NCBI RefSeq assembly: GCF_913776855.1
Contig: NZ_CAJYQD010000044.1
Span: 1 to 64,000 of the forward strand
Source of the DNA: an uncultured Sphingomonas sp.
Lineage (GTDB): Bacteria; Pseudomonadota; Alphaproteobacteria; Sphingomonadales; Sphingomonadaceae
Length of the DNA: 64,000 bases
Direction: 5' to 3'
Both the position numbers and the translations under genes were made by a program. The notes under the pieces were generated by a model that saw nothing but the letters and a program-made list of their open reading frames with translations, did no database searches and was not told where the DNA came from. Positions 37,247-46,315 of this stretch are shown here, in pieces; position 1 is the stretch's first letter; the number at the start of each line of letters is the position of its first letter.

Positions 37247-37956
37247 CCGTTGCCATTCCCGCCGCCACGCTGATCCTGTTGCGCGACCGTGCCGAGGGTG
37301 CGCCGGAGATATTGATGGTCGAGCGCGCGGCGGCGATGGCCTTTGCCGGCGGTGCGCTGGTGTTCCCCGGCGGGCGGATCGACGCCGGGGACGAAGCGTT
37401 GGCATGGGCGATGGGTGACGGCGATCTGGCACCGCGACTGGCCGCGATTCGGGAGACGATCGAGGAAGCCGGAATCGCGATCGGCGTCGATGGCGACATC
37501 GCGGCGATGCGCGCGGCGCTTGCCGATGGCGCACCGATCGGCGCGCTGGCGCCCGTCAATCCGTCTGCGCTGATCCCCTATGCCCGGTGGCGGCCCGACC
37601 ATATGCCGGTGCGGGTGTTCGATACCTGGTTCTATGTCGCACGCCTCCCCGACGATGCACCGCCCGCACGGGTCGACGCGACCGAGAATGTCCGTACCCT
37701 GTGGATCACCGCCGACGCCGCACTGAACGCAGCCGATCGGCGGGAGGCGACGTTGCTGTTCCCGACGCGCTGTGTGCTGGCGCGCCTGGCGCAACATGAC
37801 GATGTCGATGGGGTGCTGGCCGATGCGCGGCGCTGGCCGGTGCGGACGATCACCCCCTGGATCGAGGAGCGGGAAGGGGGCAGCGTGGTCCGCATCCCCG
37901 ACGATCTGGGCTATCCGTTCACCGCCCAACCGACCGAGCGTGCGGTGCGGGGGTGA
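37243..37956 (+). CDS. NUDIX hydrolase (NUDT19/CoA-diphosphatase-like)
   Basis: A 237-residue enzyme. The Nudix box is interrupted: FPGGRIDAGDE is followed by about 16 extra residues before AIRETIEEAGI, a layout seen in NUDT19-type proteins. The metal-binding REXXEE core is intact. The likely reaction is cleavage of a nucleoside diphosphate linked to another moiety such as CoA. Overlaps both neighbours by 4 bp. Confidence 0.85.
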   Translation: MTVAIPAATLILLRDRAEGAPEILMVERAAAMAFAGGALVFPGGRIDAGDEALAWAMGDGDLAPRLAAIRETIEEAGIAIGVDGDIAAMRAALADGAPIGALAPVNPSALIPYARWRPDHMPVRVFDTWFYVARLPDDAPPARVDATENVRTLWITADAALNAADRREATLLFPTRCVLARLAQHDDVDGVLADARRWPVRTITPWIEEREGGSVVRIPDDLGYPFTAQPTERAVRG

Positions 37957-38690
37957 GGGCGCTGTCGATGGGCATCCGCACCCTGGTCTGGCTGGCCATC
38001 CTCGCCGCGATCGCCTTCGCGCTCTATGCCTTTACCCGCAGCCGGCCGCAGGACGTGCCGTGGACGCCGCTCGACCTGTCGCAGCCGATCGGCATGTTTA
38101 CCCGCGGCAAGATCGGCGACCTGGCGGGCGATTACGCCGGATGTCGCGCGCTGCTCGATGCCGCTGGGGTGCGCTATACTGCGCTGCCGCCGCGCGACGG
38201 GGCGGAGCAGTGCGGCTATGCCGATGCAGTGCGGATGCGTGGTGGCGGATCCCGCACCATCGCGATCACCCCCGATGTCGGCGTGTCGTGCCGGGTGGCG
38301 ACGGCGATGGCGCTATGGGAATGGCAGGTCGTGCAGCCCGCCGCGCAAAGGCATTTCGGCGTGCCCGTGGCGCGGATCGAGAATTTCGGGAGCTATAACT
38401 GCCGCCGGATGTACGGCCGCGATACCGGCGCGTTCAGCGAACATGCGACCGCCAACGCGCTGGACATCGCCGCATTCGTCCTGCGCGACGGGCGACGGGT
38501 GAGTGTCGTCGGCGACTGGACGGTGGGAAGGGGGCGCGACGATGCCGCCAAGGCCGCGTTCCTGCGCGAGGTCCGCGACGGCGCATGCGGTGTGTTCTCG
38601 ACCGTGTTGTCGCCGGACTACAACGCCGCGCACCGCGACCATTTCCACTTCGACCAGGCGCGGCGCGGGTTCGGCGGCGCCTGTCGCTGA
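37953..38690 (+). CDS. Extensin-like C-terminal domain protein
   Basis: A 245-residue membrane-anchored or exported protein. One N-terminal helix (TLVWLAILAAIAFALYAF) is followed by the extensin-like domain, with conserved cysteines, ENFGSYNCRRMYGR, EHATANALDIAAF and HRDHFHFD. The HxxxxxxxD/HxH pattern resembles LAS-type metallopeptidase sites, so peptidoglycan cleavage is possible but unproven. GTG 37953 overlaps the NUDIX stop; ATG 37968 is an alternative. Confidence 0.85.
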   Translation: MRALSMGIRTLVWLAILAAIAFALYAFTRSRPQDVPWTPLDLSQPIGMFTRGKIGDLAGDYAGCRALLDAAGVRYTALPPRDGAEQCGYADAVRMRGGGSRTIAITPDVGVSCRVATAMALWEWQVVQPAAQRHFGVPVARIENFGSYNCRRMYGRDTGAFSEHATANALDIAAFVLRDGRRVSVVGDWTVGRGRDDAAKAAFLREVRDGACGVFSTVLSPDYNAAHRDHFHFDQARRGFGGACR

Positions 38691-38703
38691 CCCCGCCCGA
38701 CCA

Positions 38704-39255
38704 TCAATGCATCGGTGCGCCGGCCTCCACCTTTTCCACCCATGCCGGATAGAAGGCCGGTTGTCGCATCGACCAGCCCGATGCGGTCGCCGCCGCTTCG
38801 CTCAGCGACTGCAACAGCTTGCGGCGCAGTTCGGGGTGGAGGTGCGGTAGCGCCGCCGATGCACAGAAGGCGGCGGGCAGCCACGGCCGCGCTTCCGGCC
38901 CGACCAGCCGCTCATAGAGAAAGCGATAGGCGCCGAACGTCGTCAGCCGCCCCTGGCCCAGGTCGAAGGCAGTCACCGTCAACAGCGGCGTCATGAACGG
39001 TTCGATCGCGTCCAGCCCGCTGTCTTCGGGAATGCAGGCGCGGATGTCGGGCAGGCGGTCGTAGATGCGGGCCTGCGCGCGGATACTGGCTGCCTCCACC
39101 ACGTCGCGCGACCAGCGGCGCATCGCATCGTCCCGGTCCAGCCCGATATCGAGCGAGCGGCGGATGTAACGCTGCGTCGCGGACGAAAAGGTCGCGAACT
39201 CCTTCATTTCCGCCAGCGTCATCGCGCCTTCGGCCGGCCTGCGTGCAATCGCCAT
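38704..39255 (-). CDS. Hypothetical protein, 183 aa
   Basis: No family recognised. Soluble, helical and moderately charged. It starts MAIARRPAEGAMTLAEMKEFATFSSATQRYIRRSLDIG and has a conserved-looking middle (SGLDAIEPFMTPLLTVTAFDLGQGRLTTFGAYRFLYERL). GGGGAG before the ATG supports the start. Convergent with the extensin-like gene, so it is transcribed alone. Confidence 0.7.
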   Translation of the reverse strand: MAIARRPAEGAMTLAEMKEFATFSSATQRYIRRSLDIGLDRDDAMRRWSRDVVEAASIRAQARIYDRLPDIRACIPEDSGLDAIEPFMTPLLTVTAFDLGQGRLTTFGAYRFLYERLVGPEARPWLPAAFCASAALPHLHPELRRKLLQSLSEAAATASGWSMRQPAFYPAWVEKVEAGAPMH

Positions 39256-39594
39256 CTCTGAACTCCCCGCCCAAGATTACAACCAACCGGATATTGCCGC
39301 ATATTGGTTAACGGCTTGCTGAACGAAATGCGGCAATCCCGATCGACGACACATCCGATCAGGTTCGGTGTTGCATTGCAACATTCCTGTCATGCGGTTC
39401 GTCGCATCCGACAGTGCGGCGGGATCAGGCAGGGAGGGGGGAGAGCGAACGAAGCCACTCGGTTCATCCGCCGGTCATCGCCGCGCAAACACGCTTCGTC
39501 GGAATTGGTTCCCATTTGGCCGACGGTGGGGTTTTCGCCGCCGGCAAACCCTGCTTCATGCCGCTCACGACATTCGTGGGGCCGTGGGGGTCAG
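39256..39594. promoter_or_regulatory. Divergent intergenic region with inverted repeats
   Basis: No gene seen in these 339 bp. Inverted repeat ATTGCCGCAT / ATGCGGCAAT at 39293-39302 and 39328-39337 (10-bp perfect arms). A 13-bp palindrome GTTGCATTGCAAC lies at 39370-39382. It probably holds the promoters of the hypothetical gene (minus) and the CHAP gene (plus). Confidence 0.5.
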
Positions 39595-40173
39595 ATGAAG
39601 TTTGGTGCTGTGGCAGCGCGTTTTGCGCTGGTGGTTTCGTGCGCTCTGGCGATGGTGGCTCCGGCGCAGGCCCGGTTCTGGCAATGCGCCCCCTATGCCC
39701 GTGAAATTTCGGGCGTCGAAATCTTCGGCAACGCTCATACCTGGTGGGGTCAGGCAGCCGGGAAGTACGAACGCGGCCATGCGCCAAAGGAAGGCGCCGT
39801 CCTGTCGTTTGCTGCTACGTCGAAGATGCGCCTCGGCCATGTTGCCATGGTGTCGAAGGTTGTCAGCGACCGCGAAGTGCTGCTGACCCACGCCAATTGG
39901 TCGCAGCGTGGCGGGATCGAGCGCGATGTCCGCGCGGTCGACGTGTCGGCCGCCGGCGACTGGAGCGAAGTAAAGGTATGGTACGGTCCGCTCGGCGGCC
40001 TCGGCACCTCGGCATATCCCGCCAACGGTTTCATCTATGCCAAGCACGCACCGCATGGCAGCGCGATCGACGCGCCGATGGTCATCGTGAAGACCGATCC
40101 GCCCGCGCCGACCCAGGGTGGCGCCAGCGGCCAGCCGGTACAGGCCCGCATGGTCGTAGCGCTCAACGACTGA
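39595..40173 (+). CDS. Exported CHAP-domain protein (probable peptidoglycan amidase/endopeptidase)
   Basis: A 192-residue protein. The signal peptide ends VAPAQA (about residue 26). The CHAP domain follows at once: nucleophile Cys31 in QCAPYAREISG, His82 in RLGHVAMVSKV and a polar residue in THANWS. Short single-domain form with a Pro/Thr-rich tail and no cell-wall-binding repeats. GGGGG before ATG 39595. Confidence 0.85.
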   Translation: MKFGAVAARFALVVSCALAMVAPAQARFWQCAPYAREISGVEIFGNAHTWWGQAAGKYERGHAPKEGAVLSFAATSKMRLGHVAMVSKVVSDREVLLTHANWSQRGGIERDVRAVDVSAAGDWSEVKVWYGPLGGLGTSAYPANGFIYAKHAPHGSAIDAPMVIVKTDPPAPTQGGASGQPVQARMVVALND

Positions 40174-40194
40174 GCCTGCCGCCCCACATCCGCG

Positions 40195-40229
40195 AAAAGG
40201 CCCGCCGCTCGTCGAGTGGCGGGCCTTTT
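40195..40229. terminator. Strong bidirectional rho-independent terminator
   Basis: AAAAGGCCCGCC and GGCGGGCCTTTT arms of 12 bp around an 11-base loop, between convergent CHAP and MsrB genes. A- and T-runs on both sides allow it to work for both strands. Confidence 0.9.
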
Positions 40230-40234
40230 GCCAT

Positions 40235-40720
40235 TCAGGCGGGACGAAAGGTCATCGCCACGCCGTTCATGCAATAGCGTTTGCCGGTCGGCGGCGGGCC
40301 GTCGTCGAACACGTGACCGAGATGCCCGCCGCAACGGCTGCACAGCACCTCGGTCCGGGTCATCATCAGCGACCGGTCGCTGCGGGTGGTTATGGCGCCC
40401 TTGCGCGGAGCGTAGAAGCTGGGCCAGCCGGTGCCGCTCTCGAACTTGGTCGACGACAGGAACAGCGGCTGGCTGCACCCGGCGCAGGCAAAGACGCCCT
40501 TGCGCTTTTCCCCGTTCAGCGGGCTGCTGTACGGACGCTCGGTCCCTTCCTGTCGCAGGACATCATATTGTGCGGGCGACAGGCGCGCCTTCCACTGGGC
40601 ATTGGTCAGCTTGACCGGAAAGGACGGCGCAGCCTCGCTGGCCTCCGGCGCGCAGCCGATCAGCGCGGCAAGCGCCGACATTCCGGTAAGTTCGAGCAGG
40701 CGACGGCGATCGATCGACAT
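40235..40720 (-). CDS. msrB: Exported peptide-methionine (R)-S-oxide reductase
   Basis: A 161-residue MsrB that reduces methionine-R-sulfoxide. The structural zinc pairs are CAGC and CSRC, and the catalytic Cys is in RYCMNG. Unlike the usual cytosolic enzyme it has an N-terminal Tat-like signal (MSIDRRRLLELTG) that also ends in a lipobox-like LIGC, so it is probably periplasmic or lipid-anchored. Start 40720 gives this signal. Confidence 0.9.
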   Translation of the reverse strand: MSIDRRRLLELTGMSALAALIGCAPEASEAAPSFPVKLTNAQWKARLSPAQYDVLRQEGTERPYSSPLNGEKRKGVFACAGCSQPLFLSSTKFESGTGWPSFYAPRKGAITTRSDRSLMMTRTEVLCSRCGGHLGHVFDDGPPPTGKRYCMNGVAMTFRPA

Positions 40721-40884
40721 GGCACGTCCTTTCGAACGGGATGTGGGAAAGGCGCGGAGCGACGGCAATATCGGGGTACGGAAAGCGACAAACGAAAATC
40801 TTTTGCCAAATTCGCGTACAGGTTGCATGGTAAACGATACGCGCGGCCTTGCCGTGGCCGCAATTTGGGGCCATCTGGCACCCT

Positions 40885-42561
40885 ATGCCTTTTTCGACGT
40901 TACCCGAACCGCTCGCCGCGGCGCTGTCCGCGCGTGGCTATGAATCCCCGACCGCCGTTCAGGCGGCCGTCCTGACGCCCGATGCCGAAGGGCGCGACCT
41001 GCTGGTGTCCGCGCAAACCGGATCGGGCAAGACCGTTGCCTTCGGCCTTGCCATAGCACGCGACCTGCTCGATGCCGAGGACAAGATGCCGCGCGCCGGC
41101 ACGCCGCTGGCGCTTGCCATCGCGCCGACCCGCGAACTGGCGCTGCAGGTCGCGCGCGAACTGCTGTGGCTGTATGGCCCGACCGGTGCGCGCATCGTGT
41201 CGTGCGTCGGCGGCATGGACGCCGCGCGCGAACGTCGCAACCTGAGCCATGGCGCGCATATCGTCGTCGGTACGCCGGGTCGTCTGCGCGACCATCTGGA
41301 GCGCGGCGCGCTCGACCTGTCGGGTCTGAAGGTCGCGATCCTCGACGAGGCCGACGAGATGCTCGACATGGGCTTTCGCGAGGATCTCGAAGGGATTCTC
41401 GACGGCACGCCGGCCGAGCGCCGGACGCTGCTGTTCTCGGCGACGCTGGCCAAGCCGATCGTGGCGCTCGCCAAGCGCTATCAGAAGGACGCGTTCCGCA
41501 TCGATACCCGCGAAGCGGAGCGGGGCCATGGCGACATCAGCTATCAGGCGATGACGGTCGCGCCGAACGACATCGAGAATGCCGTCGTCAACCTGCTGCG
41601 CCTGCACGAGCCGGACACCGCGTTCCTGTTCTGCGCGACGCGGGAGGCTGTGCGCCACCTGCACGCCAATCTGGTCGAGCGCGGCTTCGATGCGGTCGCG
41701 CTGTCGGGCGAGCATTCGCAGTCGGAGCGCAACCATGCGTTGCAGGCGCTGCGCGACCGCCGTGCCCGCGTGTGCGTCGCGACCGACGTCGCCGCGCGCG
41801 GCATCGACCTGCCCTCGCTCAGCCTCGTCGTCCATGTCGAGCTGCCGCGCGATGCCGAGGCGCTCCAGCACCGCTCGGGCCGGACCGGTCGCGCGGGCAA
41901 GAAGGGCATTGCCGCCCTGATCGTGCCCTATCAGCGCCGTCGCCGCGTCGAGGGGCTGCTGCGCGATGCCAAGATCAACGCCGAATGGATCGGCGTGCCG
42001 ACCCCGGAGCAGATTCACGCAGCGGACCGCGAACGCCTGCTCGCCAAGCTGGCCGAGCCGGTCGAGTTCGACGAGGCCGATGTCGAACTGGGTGCGCGCC
42101 TGCTGGCCGAAAAGACGCCGGAGGACATCGCCGCGTTGCTGGTCCGGGCGTATCGTGCCAAGCTGCCCGCGCCGGAGGAGCTGTCGGCCGGCGGCGCGCC
42201 CGATCGCCGCGATCGGCCCGAAGGGCCGCGTCCGGGTTTCGAGGATACGGTGTGGTTCCGCATGAATGTCGGCCGCCGCCACAATGCGGACCCGCGCTGG
42301 CTGCTGCCGTTGCTGTGCCGTCGCGGGCACATCACCAAGGGTGAGATCGGCGCGATCCGCATCGCCAACGACGAATCGGCGTTCGAAATCCCAAAGGCGA
42401 TCGCGGGCAAGTTCATCGCTTCGGTGAAGCGCACCGCGACGCCCGACGACGACCTGATGTTCGAACAGATGTCGGGCCCGCCGGCCGCTCCGCAGCGCCG
42501 CACCAACGGCGCGCCGCCCCGCCATTCCGCCAAGCCGTATCGCGGCGGACGTCGGGGCTGA
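40885..42561 (+). CDS. DEAD-box ATP-dependent RNA helicase with DbpA-type RNA-binding domain
   Basis: A 558-residue helicase. Motif I AQTGSGKT is at 43-50, Ia PTRELALQ, II DEAD in ILDEADEMLDMG, III SAT, VI HRSGRTGRAGKKG. A DbpA/CsdA-like RNA-binding domain follows (WFRMNVGRRHNADPRWLLPLLCRRG), then a basic RG-rich tail. Family roles are ribosome assembly and mRNA unwinding in the cold. The ribosome-binding site is poor; ATG 40885 matches the family N-terminus. Confidence 0.92.
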   Translation: MPFSTLPEPLAAALSARGYESPTAVQAAVLTPDAEGRDLLVSAQTGSGKTVAFGLAIARDLLDAEDKMPRAGTPLALAIAPTRELALQVARELLWLYGPTGARIVSCVGGMDAARERRNLSHGAHIVVGTPGRLRDHLERGALDLSGLKVAILDEADEMLDMGFREDLEGILDGTPAERRTLLFSATLAKPIVALAKRYQKDAFRIDTREAERGHGDISYQAMTVAPNDIENAVVNLLRLHEPDTAFLFCATREAVRHLHANLVERGFDAVALSGEHSQSERNHALQALRDRRARVCVATDVAARGIDLPSLSLVVHVELPRDAEALQHRSGRTGRAGKKGIAALIVPYQRRRRVEGLLRDAKINAEWIGVPTPEQIHAADRERLLAKLAEPVEFDEADVELGARLLAEKTPEDIAALLVRAYRAKLPAPEELSAGGAPDRRDRPEGPRPGFEDTVWFRMNVGRRHNADPRWLLPLLCRRGHITKGEIGAIRIANDESAFEIPKAIAGKFIASVKRTATPDDDLMFEQMSGPPAAPQRRTNGAPPRHSAKPYRGGRRG

Positions 42562-43083
42562 TCGGGTTTTCACGCCGAGGCGTCGAGGCGCGAAGGAGTA
42601 GTCGATAGTTTTCGCGCAGAGACGCGGAGACGCAGATAGAGATCGTGTGTGCGGCGGTCGTTCGCCGCGCCAGCGGCCATTGCCGCTTTTTGCAGCGACT
42701 CTACAAGGCTTCGCCGGGAAGGTAGCGATCACCAGTGTCGCGATCTCTTTGCGCCTCCAAGCCTCTGCGCGAAAACTACCTTCTCCCTTCTTCTCCGCGT
42801 CTTCGCGCCTCCGCGTGAAACAATCCTTGTTTCGCCCCCGGCAAGCGCCCTCGCACCGTTGCGCCATCGCGCCAAAAGGCGTATGGCGCGCCGGTTCGAC
42901 GAGTACAGACTCGCGAAGGCCGGGCGCTTGCGCGCCCTTTCCGCATAGCCGGGGCAAGCCTTTCGTGACGACGAAGTCGCCGAATGCCGCGTGTCGTATT
43001 CGGCGCGCGCGGCAATCCCGGTCAAAGACCGCCGGAACCAACCGGCCGGCCGGAAACATAGAAGTCTAGGAACCACGTTCTTT
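42562..43083. repeat. Gene-free 520-bp interval with inverted repeat units
   Basis: No credible gene. The interval holds a perfect 16-bp inverted pair, TAGTTTTCGCGCAGAG at 42606-42621 and CTCTGCGCGAAAACTA at 42763-42778. Further degenerate pieces of the same GCG-CCTC-CGCG theme occur, for example GTCTTCGCGCCTCCGCGTGAAA at about 42798-42819. This looks like a decayed or composite palindromic element. The rpsA promoter must lie in its 3' part. Confidence 0.6.
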
Positions 43084-44787
43084 ATGGCCAGCATGGCAAA
43101 TCCCACCCGTGACGATTTTGCGTCGATGCTCGACGACATGTTCGGCGCTTCGGAAAGCTTCGAAGGCCGCGTCGTCATCGGCACCGTCACCGGCATCGAA
43201 AACGACCTGGCGGTCATCGACGTCGGTCTGAAGTCGGAAGGCCGCGTGCCGCTGCGCGAATTCGCCGCGCCGGGCCAGAAGGCCGATCTGAAGGTCGGTG
43301 ACGAAGTCGAAGTCTATGTCGACCGCGTCGAGAATGCTAACGGCGAAGCGATGCTGAGCCGCGACCGCGCCCGTCGCGAAGCCGCATGGGACAAGCTGGA
43401 AACCGAATTCGCTAAGACCGCCCGCGTCGAAGGCGTCATCTTCGGCCGCGTCAAGGGCGGCTTCACCGTCGACCTGTCGGGCGCCGTGGCGTTCCTGCCG
43501 GGTTCGCAGGTCGATATCCGTCCGGTGCGCGACGTCACCCCGCTGATGGACATTCCGCAGCCGTTCCAGATCCTGAAGATGGACCGCAAGCGCGGCAACA
43601 TCGTCGTGTCGCGTCGTGCCGTGCTGGAAGAAACCCGCGCCGAGCAGCGTTCGGGCCTGATCCAGTCGCTCGCCGAAGGCCAGGTGATCGACGGCGTGGT
43701 CAAGAACATCACCGATTACGGTGCGTTCGTCGACCTCGGCGGCATCGACGGCCTGCTGCACGTCACCGACCTGTCGTACAAGCGCGTCGGGCATCCGTCG
43801 GAAGTCCTGAACATCGGCGATACCGTCCGCGTTCAGATCATCCGCATCAACCGCGACACGCAGCGCATCTCGCTCGGCATGAAGCAGCTTGAGAGCGATC
43901 CGTGGGATGGCGCCGGTGCCAAGTATCCGGTCGGCGCGAAGCTGTCGGGCCGGGTCACGAACATCACCGAATATGGTGCGTTCGTCGAACTGGAGCCGGG
44001 CATCGAAGGTCTCGTCCACGTTTCGGAAATGAGCTGGACCAAGAAGAACGTCCATCCGGGCAAGATCGTCTCGACCAGCCAGGAAGTCGACGTGATCGTC
44101 CTCGAAGTCGATCAGGACAAGCGCCGCATCTCGCTGGGCCTCAAGCAGGCACAGGCCAATCCGTGGGAGAAGTTCGCGGAAGATCACCCCGTCGGTTCGA
44201 CCGTCGAGGGCGAAGTCAAGAACGCGACCGAGTTCGGCCTGTTCATCGGCCTGGACGGCGACGTCGACGGCATGGTCCACATGTCGGACATCGCATGGGG
44301 CATTTCGGGCGAGGACGCGCTCAACCTGCACCGCAAGGGCGAGACGGTCCAGGCCGTCGTGCTGGCGGTCGAGCCGGACAAGGAGCGCATTTCGCTCGGC
44401 ATGAAGCAGCTGGAGCGTGGTGGCCCGGTCGCCGCGCAGGCGGGTGATCGCCTGAACAAGAACGCGATCGTGACCGTGACCGTCCTCGAAGTCCGCGACG
44501 CGGGCCTCGAAGTGCAGCAGGGCGACGATGGCGCGACCGGCTTCATCAAGCGCACCGACCTCGGCCGCGACCGCGACGAACAGCGTCCGGAGCGTTTCCA
44601 GGTTGGTCAGAAGTTCGACGCGATGGTCACCGGCTTCGATCGTTCGAAGAAGCCGACCTTCTCGATCAAGGCGATGCAGATCGCCGAAGAGAAGCAGGCG
44701 GTGGCGCAGTATGGTTCGTCCGACTCGGGCGCGTCGCTGGGCGACATTCTGGGCGAGGCGCTGAAGGCGCGCGGCGAACAGAAGTAA
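43084..44787 (+). CDS. rpsA: 30S ribosomal protein S1
   Basis: A 567-residue protein with six S1 OB-fold repeats, visible as recurrent [21 protein letters not shown] / [22 protein letters not shown] / [22 protein letters not shown] units. It binds mRNA and starts translation of structured leaders. Starts at ATG 43084 ([16 protein letters not shown]) or 43093. ihfB follows, the usual proteobacterial order, but no cmk gene lies upstream here. A strong terminator follows at 44818. Confidence 0.97.
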   Translation: MASMANPTRDDFASMLDDMFGASESFEGRVVIGTVTGIENDLAVIDVGLKSEGRVPLREFAAPGQKADLKVGDEVEVYVDRVENANGEAMLSRDRARREAAWDKLETEFAKTARVEGVIFGRVKGGFTVDLSGAVAFLPGSQVDIRPVRDVTPLMDIPQPFQILKMDRKRGNIVVSRRAVLEETRAEQRSGLIQSLAEGQVIDGVVKNITDYGAFVDLGGIDGLLHVTDLSYKRVGHPSEVLNIGDTVRVQIIRINRDTQRISLGMKQLESDPWDGAGAKYPVGAKLSGRVTNITEYGAFVELEPGIEGLVHVSEMSWTKKNVHPGKIVSTSQEVDVIVLEVDQDKRRISLGLKQAQANPWEKFAEDHPVGSTVEGEVKNATEFGLFIGLDGDVDGMVHMSDIAWGISGEDALNLHRKGETVQAVVLAVEPDKERISLGMKQLERGGPVAAQAGDRLNKNAIVTVTVLEVRDAGLEVQQGDDGATGFIKRTDLGRDRDEQRPERFQVGQKFDAMVTGFDRSKKPTFSIKAMQIAEEKQAVAQYGSSDSGASLGDILGEALKARGEQK

Positions 44788-44794
44788 GCCTTAG

Positions 44795-44852
44795 CCTGCC
44801 GATCGGCAGGAACAGGAACGGGGTGCTCCACATGTGGAGCGCCCCGTTTTTT
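44795..44852 (+). terminator. rpsA terminator, preceded by a small palindrome
   Basis: ACGGGGTGCTCCAC pairs with GTGGAGCGCCCCGT (one G-T pair) at 44818-44847 and is followed by TTTTTT. Just upstream is the perfect 16-bp palindrome CCTGCCGATCGGCAGG at 44795-44810. Confidence 0.9.
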
Positions 44853-44959
44853 CGTTCATTCGAAAGGCGGATTGTGACGGGCGATAGACATAGGTTAGGG
44901 CAGGCCAGTGTCCCGATCGCACCGTTCCGGGATATGGTTTTGAAATGGCGGGGGAAATG

Positions 44960-45238
44960 ATGATCCGATCCGAACTGGTTCAGCAGGTGGCACAGGAAAA
45001 TCCGGAACTGCCACCGCGGGATGTCGAACGGATCGTCACGACCTTCTTCGACGCGATCACCGAACAGCTGCGCAGCGGCGGCCGGGTCGAACTGCGCGGC
45101 TTCGGTGCGTTTTCGACCCGTGCGCGCGATGCCCGTACCGGGCGCAACCCGCGTACCGGCGAAGCGGTCGACGTGGATGCGAAGCGCGTTCCATATTTTA
45201 AGCCGGGCAAGGAAATGCGCGCGCGCCTCAACGTCTGA
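44960..45238 (+). CDS. ihfB: Integration host factor subunit beta
   Basis: A 92-residue DNA-bending protein. It shows the HU/IHF fold with the beta-arm motif [27 protein letters not shown], including the intercalating proline. ATG 44960 (MIRSELV) is chosen because GGGGGA lies 5-6 bases upstream and the length matches the family; 44945 would add five residues. Separate from rpsA by a terminator, so it has its own promoter. Confidence 0.94.
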   Translation: MIRSELVQQVAQENPELPPRDVERIVTTFFDAITEQLRSGGRVELRGFGAFSTRARDARTGRNPRTGEAVDVDAKRVPYFKPGKEMRARLNV

Positions 45239-45326
45239 GCGCGTACCGCGCCGGGACGGATTTGCCCCCTTTCGCGCGGAGTGCCGCTGGCGCATGTCAG
45301 GGTCGGAACCGAGGAAGGACCGGCCG

Positions 45327-46268
45327 ATGACCGCCCGATTATTGCTGCCCGCCGCGATGTTGTTGCTGGCTGCGCCGCTCCCCGCACAGCAGCGAGCCGC
45401 ACCGTTCGTTATCGAACAGACCGGCGAAGGCTTCGCGACCATTGATGCCGCTGTCACTGCGGTGCGCGACGGGACTGCGACGATCCTGATCGCGCCCGGC
45501 ACTTATCGCGACTGCACGGTGCAGACCGGTGGCGACATCACCTTTCGTGCGCGAACGCCGGGCACGGTGATCTTCGACGGCGGTGCGTGCGAGGGGAAGG
45601 CGACGTTCGTCCTGCGCGGACGGCGCTCGACGGTCGACGGCATCGTATTTCGCCGTATCCGCGTGCCCGACGGCAATGGTGCCGGCATCCGCACCGAGAT
45701 CGGTGACCTGACCGTCACCAACTCTACCTTTCTCGACAGCCAGGAAGGCATTCTCGGCGGCAATCCGGAGGGGCAGCAGCGCATCCGCATCGACCGCTCG
45801 ACCTTCGCCGGCCTTGGCCAGTGCGACGAGACGACCGACTGTTCGCATTCGGTGTATCTGGGCAATAACGGATCAATCACCATCACCCGCTCGCGGTTCG
45901 AACGCGGTACCGGCGGCCATTATGTGAAGATCCGCGCCCCCCGGATCGAGATCACCGATTCCAGCTTCGACGACAGCCGGGGCAACAAGACCAATTACAT
46001 GATCGACCTGCCCGAAGGCGCCACCGGGCTGATCGCGCGCAACACCTTTGTCCAGGGCAAGGCGAAGGAAAACTGGACCGGCTTCATCGTCGTGGGTGCG
46101 GAAAAGCACAGCTTCCCGGCGCGCGGTCTGAAGGTCGAGGATAATGATGCGCGACTGGCACCGGGGGTCGACAAGAGCCCGGCGTTCGTCGCGGACTACA
46201 CCGGCGATGGCGTGGCAGTCGGCGCGAACCGACTGGGGCCGGGCGTGCGCAAGTTCGAGACGCGCTGA
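45327..46268 (+). CDS. Exported right-handed parallel beta-helix protein
   Basis: A 313-residue protein with a signal peptide (MTARLLLPAAMLLLAAPLPAQ). Short repeated rungs follow, such as LTVTNSTFLDSQEGI, ITITRSRFERG and IEITDSSFDDSRGN, typical of pectate-lyase-like beta-helices. It acts on the outer side of the inner membrane, perhaps binding or cleaving a polysaccharide; no catalytic set is evident. GAGGAAGGA upstream of ATG 45327. Confidence 0.8.
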   Translation: MTARLLLPAAMLLLAAPLPAQQRAAPFVIEQTGEGFATIDAAVTAVRDGTATILIAPGTYRDCTVQTGGDITFRARTPGTVIFDGGACEGKATFVLRGRRSTVDGIVFRRIRVPDGNGAGIRTEIGDLTVTNSTFLDSQEGILGGNPEGQQRIRIDRSTFAGLGQCDETTDCSHSVYLGNNGSITITRSRFERGTGGHYVKIRAPRIEITDSSFDDSRGNKTNYMIDLPEGATGLIARNTFVQGKAKENWTGFIVVGAEKHSFPARGLKVEDNDARLAPGVDKSPAFVADYTGDGVAVGANRLGPGVRKFETR

Positions 46269-46315
46269 ACGCTTTCTGTTTCGGGTAGCGTGCGATCTGC
46301 GATAGTCGTGCGCCC

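Noticed and set aside
40900..43059. 719-codon minus-strand frame over the helicase
   Set aside because: No ribosome-binding site or motifs, and the product is rich in Arg/Gln; antisense shadow.
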